This document shows positions 1 to 9,700 of a stretch of DNA of 23,006 nt, in pieces. The position numbers were made by a program, and so were the translations under genes. Source of the stretch: Acidithiobacillus sp. (GTDB lineage: Bacteria > Pseudomonadota > Gammaproteobacteria > Acidithiobacillales > Acidithiobacillaceae). Position 1 is the stretch's first letter. Every line of letters starts with the position of its first letter. Location: assembly GCA_028065135.1 (NCBI GenBank), contig JAPTWR010000067.1, positions 1 through 23,006 on the forward strand, written 5' to 3'. The notes beneath the pieces were generated by a model. It saw only the letters and a list, made by a program, of their open reading frames with translations. It was not told the DNA's origin and searched no databases.

Positions 1-1
1 G

Positions 2-133
2 CCGCCACAGACGGATTTCGATTCCCGCAGGAGTATCCATGTGGCGAGCCCTGAACAGGCTTACCGGGACTTGAAGCGGGTACGTAGAAATCTGGACCTG
101 GTGGATATCCATGAACACGCGGAGGCACCGTGA
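2..133 (+). CDS. 3' end of an upstream gene, probably the antitoxin partner of the AbiEii-type toxin (partial)
   Basis: The frame is open from the left edge and ends at TGA 131-133; about 43 residues are visible. The tail is charged and probably helical (AYRDLKRVRRNLDLVDIHEH), with no diagnostic motif. Its stop overlaps the next gene's ATG as TGATG. Known context: AbiEii-type nucleotidyltransferase toxins are normally encoded directly after, and often overlapping, a winged-helix antitoxin (AbiEi) that represses the operon. The antitoxin assignment therefore rests on position and overlap, not on recognised sequence. The 5' part and the promoter lie outside the window. Confidence 0.55.
   Translation, partial: PPQTDFDSRRSIHVASPEQAYRDLKRVRRNLDLVDIHEHAEAP
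121..125 (+). promoter_or_regulatory. Ribosome binding site deciding the AbiEii start
   Basis: GGAGG lies 7 nt before ATG 133 but only 4 nt before the alternative GTG 130. The spacing favours ATG 133, which is also the codon that overlaps the upstream stop. Confidence 0.6.
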
Positions 134-1479
134 TGGCCTTTCAATATACCTCGCTCCTGGAGACTGCCGGGCGCCTTGCAAAAGCGCATAACGCCAGTGT
201 TCCGGCGGTGATCAAGGAACTGCTCCATTACGAAATCCTGCAGGCACTGGTGGAAAGCGGGGTGGCAGATAATTTGGTATTCCAGGGGGGCACAGCCTTG
301 CGCATGTGCCACGGTGGCGTCCGTTATTCTGAAGATCTCGACTTTGCCGGAGGGGTGAATTTTGATCCGGCACAGATGGCCCCGTTCGTTCGTGAATTGG
401 AGAAAACTGCAGGTCGTCACTACGGTTTGCACATGGAAGTGGCGGCGCACCTGCCAGATCCACATGACAAAGTGCCCGTGGCGCGCTGGAAGGCGAAGAT
501 CAGGCTGCCCGATGTATCGCGGGATGCCAAGCAAAGCTATTTTATTCATACGGAAGTGGCCAGCATTCCTGCCCACACGTCCGTGGTGGCCGTCGCCAGA
601 TCGTCCGTCATTGAGGAGATGCCGCAAGCATATCGCGCCATTGCGCTAAAAACAGAAACCAAAGAAGAGATATTTGCGGATAAGCTCATCGCCCTGGGTG
701 CGCGCACCTACGTGAAGCAGAGAGACCTTTGGGATATCCATATGCTTGTTCAGGGTGGAGTGACGCCGCGCGATGATTTGGTATGGCGTAAGATGGCTGA
801 TTATGGTCTGGATTCTACGGCCTTCTTGGAGCGACTTTCCGCGCGTGCCGACCAGTTGAATGGTGCAGAGGCCAAGCGAGCGTTTCGAGGAGAAATGCTA
901 CGGTTCCTGGACGCACCCAAACAACGGCTATTGGCGGACGATGCTGTGGTGGATGGTCTGTTATCCGTAGTAGAGCAATCGGCAAGGCGTGCTATCCGGT
1001 CGCTCAGGGAGCATCCTGCGCATTCAGTCCCTGCGGTGGATGGCACGATACGCTCCAATCCACGGAGCGATGCGCGCGCGATTACCAGCATCGCGGCATT
1101 CCATGTGGAGTTGGGGCACCTTTCCCGCGACATAGAGGCGTTCAACAAGTACCCGGAGGTTATGAACGCATTTCAAAATAGTGATAAGTACGGGATTTCT
1201 ATAAACATCGCCTTACAAATGATCTTTGATCAACACCCCAAACTTGGGGACATGTTCCAGAGATTGCAGGGTAGAGTTATGGCCTTACCAGACCAGATGA
1301 TTCAGGCATCGAAAACGATGCAGGCGTTGTCCACCCAACAGCGGTCTGCCGCTCAGGCGGCGCTACAGAAAGATGTGGATGTCATCTATCGGCTTTGTGA
1401 GTGCTGGCCGTCCGTGGGCATTGCTTCAAAGCTCGGCCAGACGACATCGACACCCACGGTAACACCGGGTAAACCATGA
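133..1479 (+). CDS. AbiEii/AbiGii-family nucleotidyltransferase toxin with a long C-terminal extension
   Basis: This is a minimal-nucleotidyltransferase toxin of the AbiE (phage abortive infection / toxin-antitoxin) family. Known relatives transfer nucleotides to cellular RNA such as tRNA or bind GTP, and are held in check by an AbiEi-type antitoxin. Seen here (448 aa from ATG 133): the family signature FQGGTALR at residues 50-57, then RYSEDLDF at 64-71, giving the paired catalytic acids D68 and D70. K184 and the RDLWD motif at 197-201 match the downstream family motifs. Family members are commonly nearer 300 aa. The region after about residue 260 is an extra, mostly helical extension of unknown role, ending in a Thr/Pro-rich tail. 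The gene is coupled to both neighbours: its ATG overlaps the preceding stop, and its own stop overlaps the ATG of the next small ORF. The family call is firm; target and partner are inferred. Confidence 0.92.
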   Translation: MAFQYTSLLETAGRLAKAHNASVPAVIKELLHYEILQALVESGVADNLVFQGGTALRMCHGGVRYSEDLDFAGGVNFDPAQMAPFVRELEKTAGRHYGLHMEVAAHLPDPHDKVPVARWKAKIRLPDVSRDAKQSYFIHTEVASIPAHTSVVAVARSSVIEEMPQAYRAIALKTETKEEIFADKLIALGARTYVKQRDLWDIHMLVQGGVTPRDDLVWRKMADYGLDSTAFLERLSARADQLNGAEAKRAFRGEMLRFLDAPKQRLLADDAVVDGLLSVVEQSARRAIRSLREHPAHSVPAVDGTIRSNPRSDARAITSIAAFHVELGHLSRDIEAFNKYPEVMNAFQNSDKYGISINIALQMIFDQHPKLGDMFQRLQGRVMALPDQMIQASKTMQALSTQQRSAAQAALQKDVDVIYRLCECWPSVGIASKLGQTTSTPTVTPGKP

Positions 1480-1631
1480 AACAGGGGGGAACTATGCGCC
1501 TGGACCGGCCGCTGGGTACAAATCCCGATTATCAGCCGCCCTGTTATGTGCATGATCGCATGGATTATCGCATCGGCAAGACGCGAGTGCTGTGCAATTC
1601 GTGGGGATATCCGGATGAGGGGAACGAATGA
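1476..1631 (+). CDS. Small ORF of 51 aa between the two toxin genes, function unknown
   Basis: ATG 1476 overlaps the AbiEii stop as ATGA, and the ORF stop overlaps the next ATG in the same way. An internal ATG at 1494 with an AGGGGGG tract just upstream is an alternative start (45 aa). The product has no signal peptide or membrane segment. It carries two cysteines and aromatic residues in its middle and C-terminal half (PCYVHDRMDYRIGKTRVLCN). I do not recognise a family. The double overlap is the main evidence that it is translated. It could be a small antitoxin-like regulator of the neighbouring toxins, a coupling peptide, or a remnant. Confidence 0.5.
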   Translation: MKQGGTMRLDRPLGTNPDYQPPCYVHDRMDYRIGKTRVLCNSWGYPDEGNE

Positions 1632-1756
1632 GTGTATGCCGTGACGTCACTGGATACCCCATGTGCCGAAAGCATCTGCGCCCACGGGGTGGCCTCAGCG
1701 GTAACACGGCTGAATCATCAACAAGTTTAACTTTACCAAGAGGTTCCTGCGGATGA
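1628..1756 (+). CDS. Small ORF of 42 aa immediately before the HipA-like kinase, function unknown
   Basis: ATG 1628 overlaps the preceding stop (ATGA), and TGA 1754-1756 overlaps the HipA-like start ATG 1753 (ATGA again). The product is basic and Cys-containing in its first half and Ser/Thr-rich at the end. I recognise no domain. HipA kinases are usually preceded by HipB, a helix-turn-helix antitoxin of about 80-90 aa. This ORF sits in that position but is too short and has no visible helix-turn-helix. It may serve mainly to carry ribosomes to the kinase start, or may be a minimal partner. Confidence 0.45.
   Translation: MSVCRDVTGYPMCRKHLRPRGGLSGNTAESSTSLTLPRGSCG
1738..1743 (+). promoter_or_regulatory. 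Ribosome binding site of the HipA-like gene
   Basis: AAGAGG lies 9 nt before ATG 1753, inside the 42-aa ORF. It allows independent as well as coupled initiation and supports this start. Confidence 0.55.
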
Positions 1757-3522
1757 GTCAAGAAACCGACCTGGAAATCTTCGTCAATGGCCGCTGGGTA
1801 TCAGCGGGCGTTCTGCGTTGGAATCGGGGTGTTTGCGATCTTGAGATGGACCGCGCGTTTTTCGATGGCGGCTTGGGTGCTCCCCCTGTCGTTTCGTTGA
1901 GCCTGCCTGAGAAACAAGACCATTTCTCTTGGAAAGATGCGCAGGCACGAACCGCTGTCATCCCCCCGTTTTTGTACGATTTGCTTCCGCAAGGGCAGGC
2001 TCGTGATCACCTGATTCGCACCCTGCACGTGGAGCATCGGGATGATCGTGCCGATCTTCCGATTCTGCTGCATGGCGCGGCCAATCCGATTGGCCGCTTA
2101 CGGTTGAAAACGGCTGTGGATTACTGGCAACCGGCATTGGATGATGCGAGAACACAGGCTGATCAATGGGCGTTTACCCAGGATCAGGTCACGATGCGGG
2201 ACGAAAGGTTCGTGGAAGCCATGCATGCTTTCGGTTTTATTGCCGCAGGATCTGGGAGTCTGCAGGGCGCTGCGCCGAAGTTCCTGTTGGCTATTAACCG
2301 GGATGGATTGTTTGTGCCGGACATGCTGCTCGCAGATGCAGATGTTACCAAGCATGTGCTGGTCAAATATCCTCGTGATCCAAGGGGCATTGATCAAGAC
2401 ATCCTGCGTCATGAGGCCATGTTCCTAAATGTTGCCGCTCAAATCGGTTTAAGAGCTGGCGACGAACCTGTCCAGTGGGAACAGGATACGCTGATATTCA
2501 AACGGTTTGACCGAGAAATAAGTGGCTCACTGGTCATCAGGCTGCATCAGGAGAGCTTGCTTTCTGCAGGTGGTATCCCAGGCTTCGGGCAGATGGTAGA
2601 CCATGAGTATTTTATTCAGGTCATAAACAATAAGGCGACCGATCCTCAGAAAGAGATCGCTGAATACATCAAAAGAGACATGCTGAATATCGTTCTTGGC
2701 AATACGGATAATCATGGGCGTAACACCGCATTACAAATCACCCAGGGGGGCGATGTACGATTGTGCCCGGTATTCGATATTGCTCCGATGTTCATGGATG
2801 CGAGCGCAATACCGCGACAAACCCGGTGGCAAGCGGATAAAGAAAATTCCGGGGTTGTTCGATGGGGCAGGGTAGTAGATGCGTTACCGGACACCATCAA
2901 CCAGGATGCCGTCACTAAAGCGATTACCGACTTCATGGAAAAACTCGCGTCAGTGCCCATCCTCCTGAAGGAAATGGATGCCAATGAGCGCGCATTGGAA
3001 AGAGTGCGGCGTGGATTGAGACTGATTATGGATGGCCGGGCATCACCGAAACGTGACCTGATGCATGGACTGCGCCATGCGCGGGAGTCCGTGCTGGCCA
3101 CCAATCAGGCGATGACCAAACTGCAAGGGCATATCGACTTCGTGCGGATGGATAAGAGATTCCCGGTGGACGTTCCCAAAAATCCAGCGGAACGGGATGC
3201 GCACACGCAGCGGGTGTTAGAGGTGCTGGACGAGCGGGTGCAGAAAATGGGCGTGCAACTGGAAAAGACCTGTGCGGTCATTGCCGACCTACCGGATGCC
3301 GAGCGGTTGCCGACACTGCTATCCTTGCGCAAGCGCATGTCGGATATTCATGGCAATCTTGGCACGCTACCCTCTCCGCAGGGGAGGGGTACGATTGCGG
3401 ACAAGGCCGTTCAATATATAAAGAGCATCGCCGTTGCGACCAACACTACCTCCGATGCGTTGCCGAAAGCCTCTTCGCTCAGAGTGGCCACATCAGTAAT
3501 TGTTAAAAAACCGGGCCCATAG
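1753..3522 (+). CDS. HipA-family serine/threonine kinase toxin with a C-terminal extension
   Basis: HipA proteins are kinase-fold toxins; the E. coli member phosphorylates glutamyl-tRNA synthetase and causes growth arrest. Seen here (589 aa): an N-terminal EIFVNGRWVSAGVL stretch like the HipA N-terminal domain; LLPQGQARDHL, matching the family LPEG region; GSGSLQGAAPKFLL from residue 166, matching the phosphate-binding loop that carries the regulatory serine in HipA; the catalytic loop GNTDNHGRN at 316-324 (base D319, metal ligand N324); and VFDIAPM with metal-binding D342. All key residues are present, so an active kinase is expected. Classic HipA is about 440 aa. The last 150 or so residues are an added helical tail of unknown role, containing a short palindromic DNA insertion. 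The start overlaps the preceding small ORF. No HipB-like antitoxin is visible in the window, so control may come from the upstream antitoxin or the small ORFs. Confidence 0.92.
   Translation: MSQETDLEIFVNGRWVSAGVLRWNRGVCDLEMDRAFFDGGLGAPPVVSLSLPEKQDHFSWKDAQARTAVIPPFLYDLLPQGQARDHLIRTLHVEHRDDRADLPILLHGAANPIGRLRLKTAVDYWQPALDDARTQADQWAFTQDQVTMRDERFVEAMHAFGFIAAGSGSLQGAAPKFLLAINRDGLFVPDMLLADADVTKHVLVKYPRDPRGIDQDILRHEAMFLNVAAQIGLRAGDEPVQWEQDTLIFKRFDREISGSLVIRLHQESLLSAGGIPGFGQMVDHEYFIQVINNKATDPQKEIAEYIKRDMLNIVLGNTDNHGRNTALQITQGGDVRLCPVFDIAPMFMDASAIPRQTRWQADKENSGVVRWGRVVDALPDTINQDAVTKAITDFMEKLASVPILLKEMDANERALERVRRGLRLIMDGRASPKRDLMHGLRHARESVLATNQAMTKLQGHIDFVRMDKRFPVDVPKNPAERDAHTQRVLEVLDERVQKMGVQLEKTCAVIADLPDAERLPTLLSLRKRMSDIHGNLGTLPSPQGRGTIADKAVQYIKSIAVATNTTSDALPKASSLRVATSVIVKKPGP
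3368..3389 (+). repeat. Short palindromic GC-rich element inside the HipA-like gene
   Basis: CCCTCTCC-GCA-GGGGAGGG forms an imperfect hairpin (one G.U) and is read in frame as LPSPQGRG. Similar in-frame peptides come from small palindromic repeats that invade proteobacterial genes near their 3' ends. The assignment to that class is from memory. Confidence 0.5.
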
Positions 3523-3587
3523 GCCAAGGCAATGCCGCCCGAACTGGCGGACTGTCGGCGCCCTCCCGGGCGTTCCAGATGGGAACA

Positions 3588-3612
3588 GGGCCACGATTCG
3601 TCGTGGCCTTTT
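3588..3612 (+). terminator. Rho-independent terminator of the toxin operon
   Basis: A perfect 8-bp stem, GGCCACGA (3589-3596) and TCGTGGCC (3601-3608), closes a stable TTCG tetraloop and is followed by TTTTCC. It lies 66 bp after the HipA-like stop and 90 bp before the giant gene, so it probably separates the two transcripts. Confidence 0.85.
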
Positions 3613-3691
3613 CCGTTATAGGCAGCCCATTTCTCCAGAACGAAGATAAACGCTTTTCAGAGGCATAAACAAAGGGTGTACCACAAATATT

Positions 3692-3696
3692 GAGGA
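3692..3696 (+). promoter_or_regulatory. Ribosome binding site of the giant gene
   Basis: GAGGA with 5-nt spacing to ATG 3702. It supports this start, where the protein also begins to match the family N-terminus. Confidence 0.7.
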
Positions 3697-3701
3697 CACC
3701 C

Positions 3702-6700
3702 ATGAGCAACAATCCACGGCATTACTTCGGCGACCCAGCACACATCCAGCGGAATACCTTTTCAGAGCTCTCGGCACTCACCGATAATGTCAGTGCAATC
3801 CGCCTACTGAAAATTCTCGAATCCGAGGGGCGGGATGCCACGGATGCTGAAAAGGCGGTCCTGAGTCGCTATACGGGCTGGGGCGGGTTGTCGAATCTCT
3901 TTGCTCTGGAACTGCCAGAAACCCGCTTCATCAACGCCAATCCGATAGGGGCCACAGCCACCGGTCCGGTCCGCAATGCATATGTCCGCACCATGATCGC
4001 GCTATGCCCGGATCTGATAGACCGATCCGATGGGTACTACGTCAATGTAGTCGAGAGCGCGACTGCGGAAAGACTGCTGACCGCTGAGGAATGGGCCTCC
4101 GCCCGGGCGTCCGTCAATAATTCACACTTCACTTCTCCGGACGTGATTTCCGCCCTGTGGGATAGCATCCTGCCGGTGTTGCCGGACGGCCCGCTGGAAA
4201 TTCTGGAGCCCTCTGCCGGCATCGGCAACTTTCTGGCCTTTGCGCCGCCGTCGGTCATCGAGCGTGCCACGATTACAGCAGTGGAACTGGACCAGATCAG
4301 CGGACGGATACTGCAGAAGATTTACCCGGATGCGAAGGTGTATGTGCAGGGTTTCGAGACGGTTCCTCTGCGTAATGGGGCTTACGATCTCATCATTACC
4401 AATGTGCCATTTGGTGACTACTCTGTGCCTGACCTGCGTTATGGGGGGGGCAAGCTGTCCATCCATGACTATTTTTTAGAGCGCGGCATGGACTTGATCA
4501 AGCCAGATGGGCTGCTGGCGGCGATCACATCGCGGTACACGCTAGATCGGAAATACAAAAAAAACCGCGAAACCATTGCGATGAAGGGGGACCTTGTGGC
4601 GGCGGTACGCATGCCCGTCAACTCCCAAACCGGGCAGGCCGGTGTGTCATTCACCGAAGATGTGCTGTTTTTGCGGGGTCGTAACGTGCATAGAACCCGC
4701 GTGGATGCCGGAAACGAGGCATGGGTGGAGACCCGTCCGGTAGAGTTGGAAATGGATGATCGCACGGCGAGTCAGCTTGAAAAACGGGGGTTTGTTGATC
4801 CCAATCGCTTCAACATCAACCGGTATTTTGAGCATTTTCCCGAAGCCGTGCTCGGCAAAATGGAGATTGGCTCAGGTTTTGGCGGCTCCCTGCGGTTGGC
4901 GGTGCGGTCGGAGTTTGGCCGCGATCTTCTCGCGGATCATATCCGGGACGTCCTGCAAGCGCTGCCGAATCGGATCACCGCCGCTCGGCAACGGGATGGC
5001 GCGCGCCAAACGGTGAGCCGGGGCCAGACGATCACCATCAATGCCTCAGAAGTAGCTGCGCATAAGGACATTCGGGAGATGGTCGGTACCGTCTTCCGGC
5101 GCAAGGACGGCAGCTTCGCCATTGTCGAGGATGTGGGGCTGGGGATCTCCGGTGAGGATTCCCGCGAGCTGATCATTGGGGACCTGAATCTATCCAAGAT
5201 CAAGCAGGGACAATTCGCCCTGTATCTGCCGGTTCGGGATGCCTGGCGCGAAGTGCTGGCGAAGATGCAGGACACGCAGCCCGCGGAAGATGGCACGGAA
5301 CATCCGGAACTTCTGGTGGCGCAGGAAGCTCTGGGGCGCGCGTATGACGCCTTTGCGGCGCAATACGGCGCGCTGACGCAGCATGTGAAGGCGCTGGGCG
5401 ATGACGTCCATGTGTCTGCCGTATCGTCTATTGAACGCTATGACGCACGTACCCGGACAGCGGAAAAATCCGGGATTTTTTATCAGCGCACCATTACCCC
5501 CACGGTGGAGCCGGAGCGGGTGGATACCCCGAGCGACGCGATTCTCCTCAGCATGAACCGCTTCGGGCGGCTGGATTTGCCGTACATGGCCCGCAAGCTG
5601 GATCAGGATGAGGCGATGGTGCGGTCGCAAATCACCGGAGGGGACAGGCCGCTGGCTTATACGGATGCAGAGACCGGAAACCTGCTCCCGGCCTACCAGT
5701 ACCTTTCCGGCAACGTGCGTCGTAAGCTTGCGGAGCTGCGGAACCGGGTGGAGAGCGAAGGCACGGCGGACCTCTGGAGCGGGAATATCGCCGCACTGGA
5801 GTCGGTGCTGCCGGACAATGTGCCCATCAGCGATATTGAGGTGCTGCTGGGCGCGGATTGGGTACCGATCTCCGATTATGAGGCATTTGCGCATGAGGTG
5901 CTGGGCGCGAAGTTGGCGGTGTTTTCCTTCGTCCCCAGAAACAATTCCTGGGATGTGTATCTCGCCCGGATCGAGAGTGACAAACAGGATGAGTACGGCA
6001 CGGCGCGCCGGCCCCTGGAAAGCCTCCTGCCGGGCCTGCTGAATCGCTCGGACATCCGGGTGTTCGACCGTACCGCGGATGGCAAACAGGTGCTGAATGG
6101 TGAGGAGACGATGCTCGCCAACGAGAAGGCCAAAGCCATCACGGCGGCATGGAAAGAATGGATACCGCAAGATGCTGACCGGGTGGCCCGCCTGGAACGG
6201 ATATACAACGACCGGTTTACCGGCTTTGTGCCGATTCATGTACCTGGTGACGGGCTTAAAATCGAGGGCATGTCGGACGCCATTTCGCTGCGCGGTCACC
6301 AGAACTCCGGCGTCATGCGCTCGGTGCTGCAAGAGACCGGCATTTTCAATCACGAGGTGGGTACCGGAAAAACCTACACGCAGATTGCAGCCGGCATGAA
6401 ATTGCTGGAATTGGGGTTGGTGGACCGCGCGGTTTTTGTGGTTCCCAAAAAGACCATCGGCCAGTTTGGCACCTCCGCCATCTCCCTGTTTCCGCACCGG
6501 CGCATCGCCATCATGGATGATACCCAGACCAGCGACAAGGACCGTCGCCGCCGTTTCCTGGCGGCGCTGGCCAATGACCGCTACGACGCGGTAATCCTCA
6601 CCTATAACGGCTATCAGTCGCTGTCCCTACCCCTGGAGCACGAGCTCGCGTTCTATCAGGACGAAGAGGACACCATCAGCGATTTGATCAGCGAGGCGCT

Positions 6701-9700
6701 GGCGAGTGATGACACGCTCTCCGTCAAGAGGATGGAGCAGAATCGCAAGCACCTGCTCAACAAAATTGCCATCCTTCGCCAGAAACGGGAAGAGAGCGCC
6801 GATAAAATCATCGGGCAGTTCGAGAACGTTCTGGGCAAGCGCATTGCGCTGTTCGTGGACGAATTCCACAACTTCAAGAACGATAATGTCGCGGTACCCG
6901 GCAACTCGCTCGGGATCAAGGGATCTGCGCGCGCCATGGATATGCGCATGAAAAGCCAGTTTATCCTGGGCAACGGCGGGCGGTTTTATGGGGCGTCCGG
7001 CACACCGGTCGCCAATAGCCTGCTGGAGTTCTATGTGCTCCAGCGGTACTTCCAGCCGGAGACCCTGCGGCAGATGGGCCTGACCAACGCGCTGGCGTGG
7101 TATCAGACGTTTTTGGTGCAGGAAGCGGAGCCGGAACCTGACCCGGCCGGACAGGGCTGGCGGGTCAAGGAACGCCCCTTCCTGGTCAACGCCTCAGAGG
7201 CGGTAATGCCGCTGACGGCGGTCATGGATACCGTGCGCGCCGATGACGTGGGTATTCCTCGTCCACAGGCCACTTATGAAACACGGGTGATTCCGAACAG
7301 CGACTTTTTCAATCTCATGCTTTCGGAAGCGGGCGAGCGGCTGAAAGACATCCGTGAAAAAAAGGTGGACCCCAGCGTCGATAACATGCTGCTGGTTCTC
7401 CACGATCTGAATCGGGCGGGCCTTGATCCGCGCATGATGGACCCCTCCATCGTCGTAACCGATGATACCCCGTGCAAGATCAATGAGGTTTCCCGCGATG
7501 TGATGCAGAGTCTCGCTGCCCGCGATGGTTACGGCCTGCAGTTGATTTTCTGTGACCTGGGCATTCCGAAGGGGGCCCGCGCCCGCAAAATCAGCAATGA
7601 TGCGGGTGAGGTGGAGGAAATATCGGAGGATGAGGCGGCGGGCATCAGCGCATCGTTCTGTTTTTATGACGCGCTGATCGACAAGCTGGTGGCGTCTGGC
7701 GTGCCGCGTGACCGTATTGCGACGATCTATGACGCGAAGAACGACAATGATCTGGAAAAGCTGCTGATTCGCGCCAACGGCGGGGATTTTTCGGTCATGA
7801 TCGGTTCGACCATGAGCATGGGGGTGGGCCTCAATCTGCAGACCCATGGGACCGACGTGCGTTTCATCACGGTACCGTACCGGCCCGACCAGGTGGAACA
7901 GGCTATTGGCCGGCTCCTGCGCCAGGGCAATCTGAACGAGCGTATCAAGATCACCTTTTATACGCAGGGCCAGCCCGAGGCTTACCGCTACAAGCTGCTG
8001 GACTACAAGAGCAAGGCGCTGCGCGCGGTATTGCAGGCGGATAGGGCGGTGCGGCGTCTCGATCTATCCACTGATCTCAATTATAACGAGACCATGGCGC
8101 TGACCATGGGCGATCCGCGTCTGGCGGACATTTTCAAGCTCGAAGACCGGATGCAGAAACTGCGGACTCTGCGCAAAAGCTACGCGGGCCGTCGCTCCAC
8201 CTACAGTTCCGATCTGCACTATGCCAGCAACAGCCTCGAAAAGCAGATCGCACAACTGGAGCGGATGCGCGGAGAACAGGAGGTCATCGCGCAGATTCCG
8301 GACAAGGCCAAATGGAGCGCCCGAATTCTTGGTAACGAGCCCATCGGACCCATTTCCGTCACCAGCAAACTCGAACCACTGCGTGCCATGATGCGTAGCG
8401 ATGTAATACTGCGTTATGGGGATTATCCGGTCATCGCTTCCGCGCATGATTTTGGTATCCGCTATCTCCTGAGAAGAACGGAGGAGGAAGCCCCATTTTA
8501 TGTGGGCGAGAATCCCAGCCAGATTGAAGCGGCCCTGCGCCATTGGGATGAGACGGTGGCGGAAGTCGAGCTGCGCGTCATGAACACCAAAAAACGCATA
8601 GAGGAGCTGCGCGCACTGCTGGCGAAGCCCTTTGAGCACGATGTGGAGATGGAAGACCTGGCGCTGGAGATCGAGGCGCTGCGGATATCCACTGGCCTCC
8701 AGGAGGATGCCGATGAAGCGGCCATCGCCCGGGCGGAAGCGCATCTGGCGAGCATCGCGCAAGCGCGTGGCGCGAAGGAGTCCATCACCGCCGAACAGGT
8801 GGAGCAAGCCGCCGAAGGCATTGAAACCGACCCTGAGCGTTTGCGTGTGATTCTGGAGCGGAAAACCCTGCTGGATACGGCCGAACGGGAGCGGCGCCAA
8901 GCCACAGCTTCACATCAGGTGATGGCGCACAGTCCTGAATCGACGGCCAGAACCCATACGCCGCGTCGTACCGCCCGTGTCGGCGGCGCCGCTGGCGGCG
9001 GTGTGCAACAGATGGGATTTTCCGCGCTGCTCGATGGCACCGCACGCATCCCGGATCAGGTGGAGACGCGCTGGCAGGCGCCCGACGCCGGGACCAGCGC
9101 GCCCGCGCGTATCGGGGTTATCGTCGGCTACGATGTGCGGGACATGACGGAATATGCCGATATGGTGGGAAGCGTCCTGGCGCGCGTGCCGGAGGGCATG
9201 CCGGTAGCCATTCGGGTGGTGTCAGAAAATGCCCGTGTTTCTGAGGAGTCTCTGCGAGACGCCCTCAAAACCCTGCCGAATGTGCAGAGCGTACTGGTGT
9301 CGGTTGAAGATGTATTTGCCGATGACGCGGATCGTATCGCCCTGTTCCGCGAGAATGACGTCATCGTCACGCTGGGTGCGGTGATGGCCCAGGTGGGGCG
9401 CAGCAATATCCCTCTGGCGCAGGCGGTCGTGCATCCGAAGAACAACCTGAATCTCGATGCTGCTCCGGTGTTTGGCTACTCCAGCGACGGAGCCAATGTG
9501 CCTGATTCCCTGCGTATGGGTGAGGTCGCCCTGGAATGGGAGGACCGGGTGCGCCAATCGGCGGCACGGTCACCGGCGGCTGCATCTGTTGGCGTGGCTG
9601 CGGTAGATGGCCCCTCTGTGGCCATGCCTGCGCCTGCAGAGGCGCCATCGTCTTCCAAGGTATCAGAGGGCACGCAAGGGCCGTTGGTGGAGCCTTCTGG

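Larger units (their letters stand above)
3523..3701 (+). other. Intergenic region between the toxin operon and the giant gene
   Basis: This 179-bp gap holds a terminator (3588-3612) preceded by two weaker hairpins: CGCCC/GGGCG at 3559-3572 and GTTCC/GGAAC at 3572-3586. The remaining 90 bp before the giant gene are relatively AT-rich and must hold its promoter if it has its own. Possible -10 boxes (TATAGG 3617, GATAAA 3647, CATAAA 3664) lack a convincing -35, so I call no promoter. No operator repeat is obvious. Confidence 0.6.

Noticed and set aside
130..132. GTG 130 as the AbiEii start
   Set aside because: Only 4 nt from the GGAGG; ATG 133 has better spacing and the TGATG overlap.
3532..3621. 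29-codon ORF in the intergenic gap
   Set aside because: It runs through the terminator hairpin, lacks a ribosome binding site and has no similarity to anything I know.
5190..6497. Long antisense open frame (435 codons) inside the methyltransferase-helicase
   Set aside because: Composition is a mirror of the coding strand (His/Arg/Gln-rich, no recognisable domain), and the overlapped sequence is clearly coding on the + strand.
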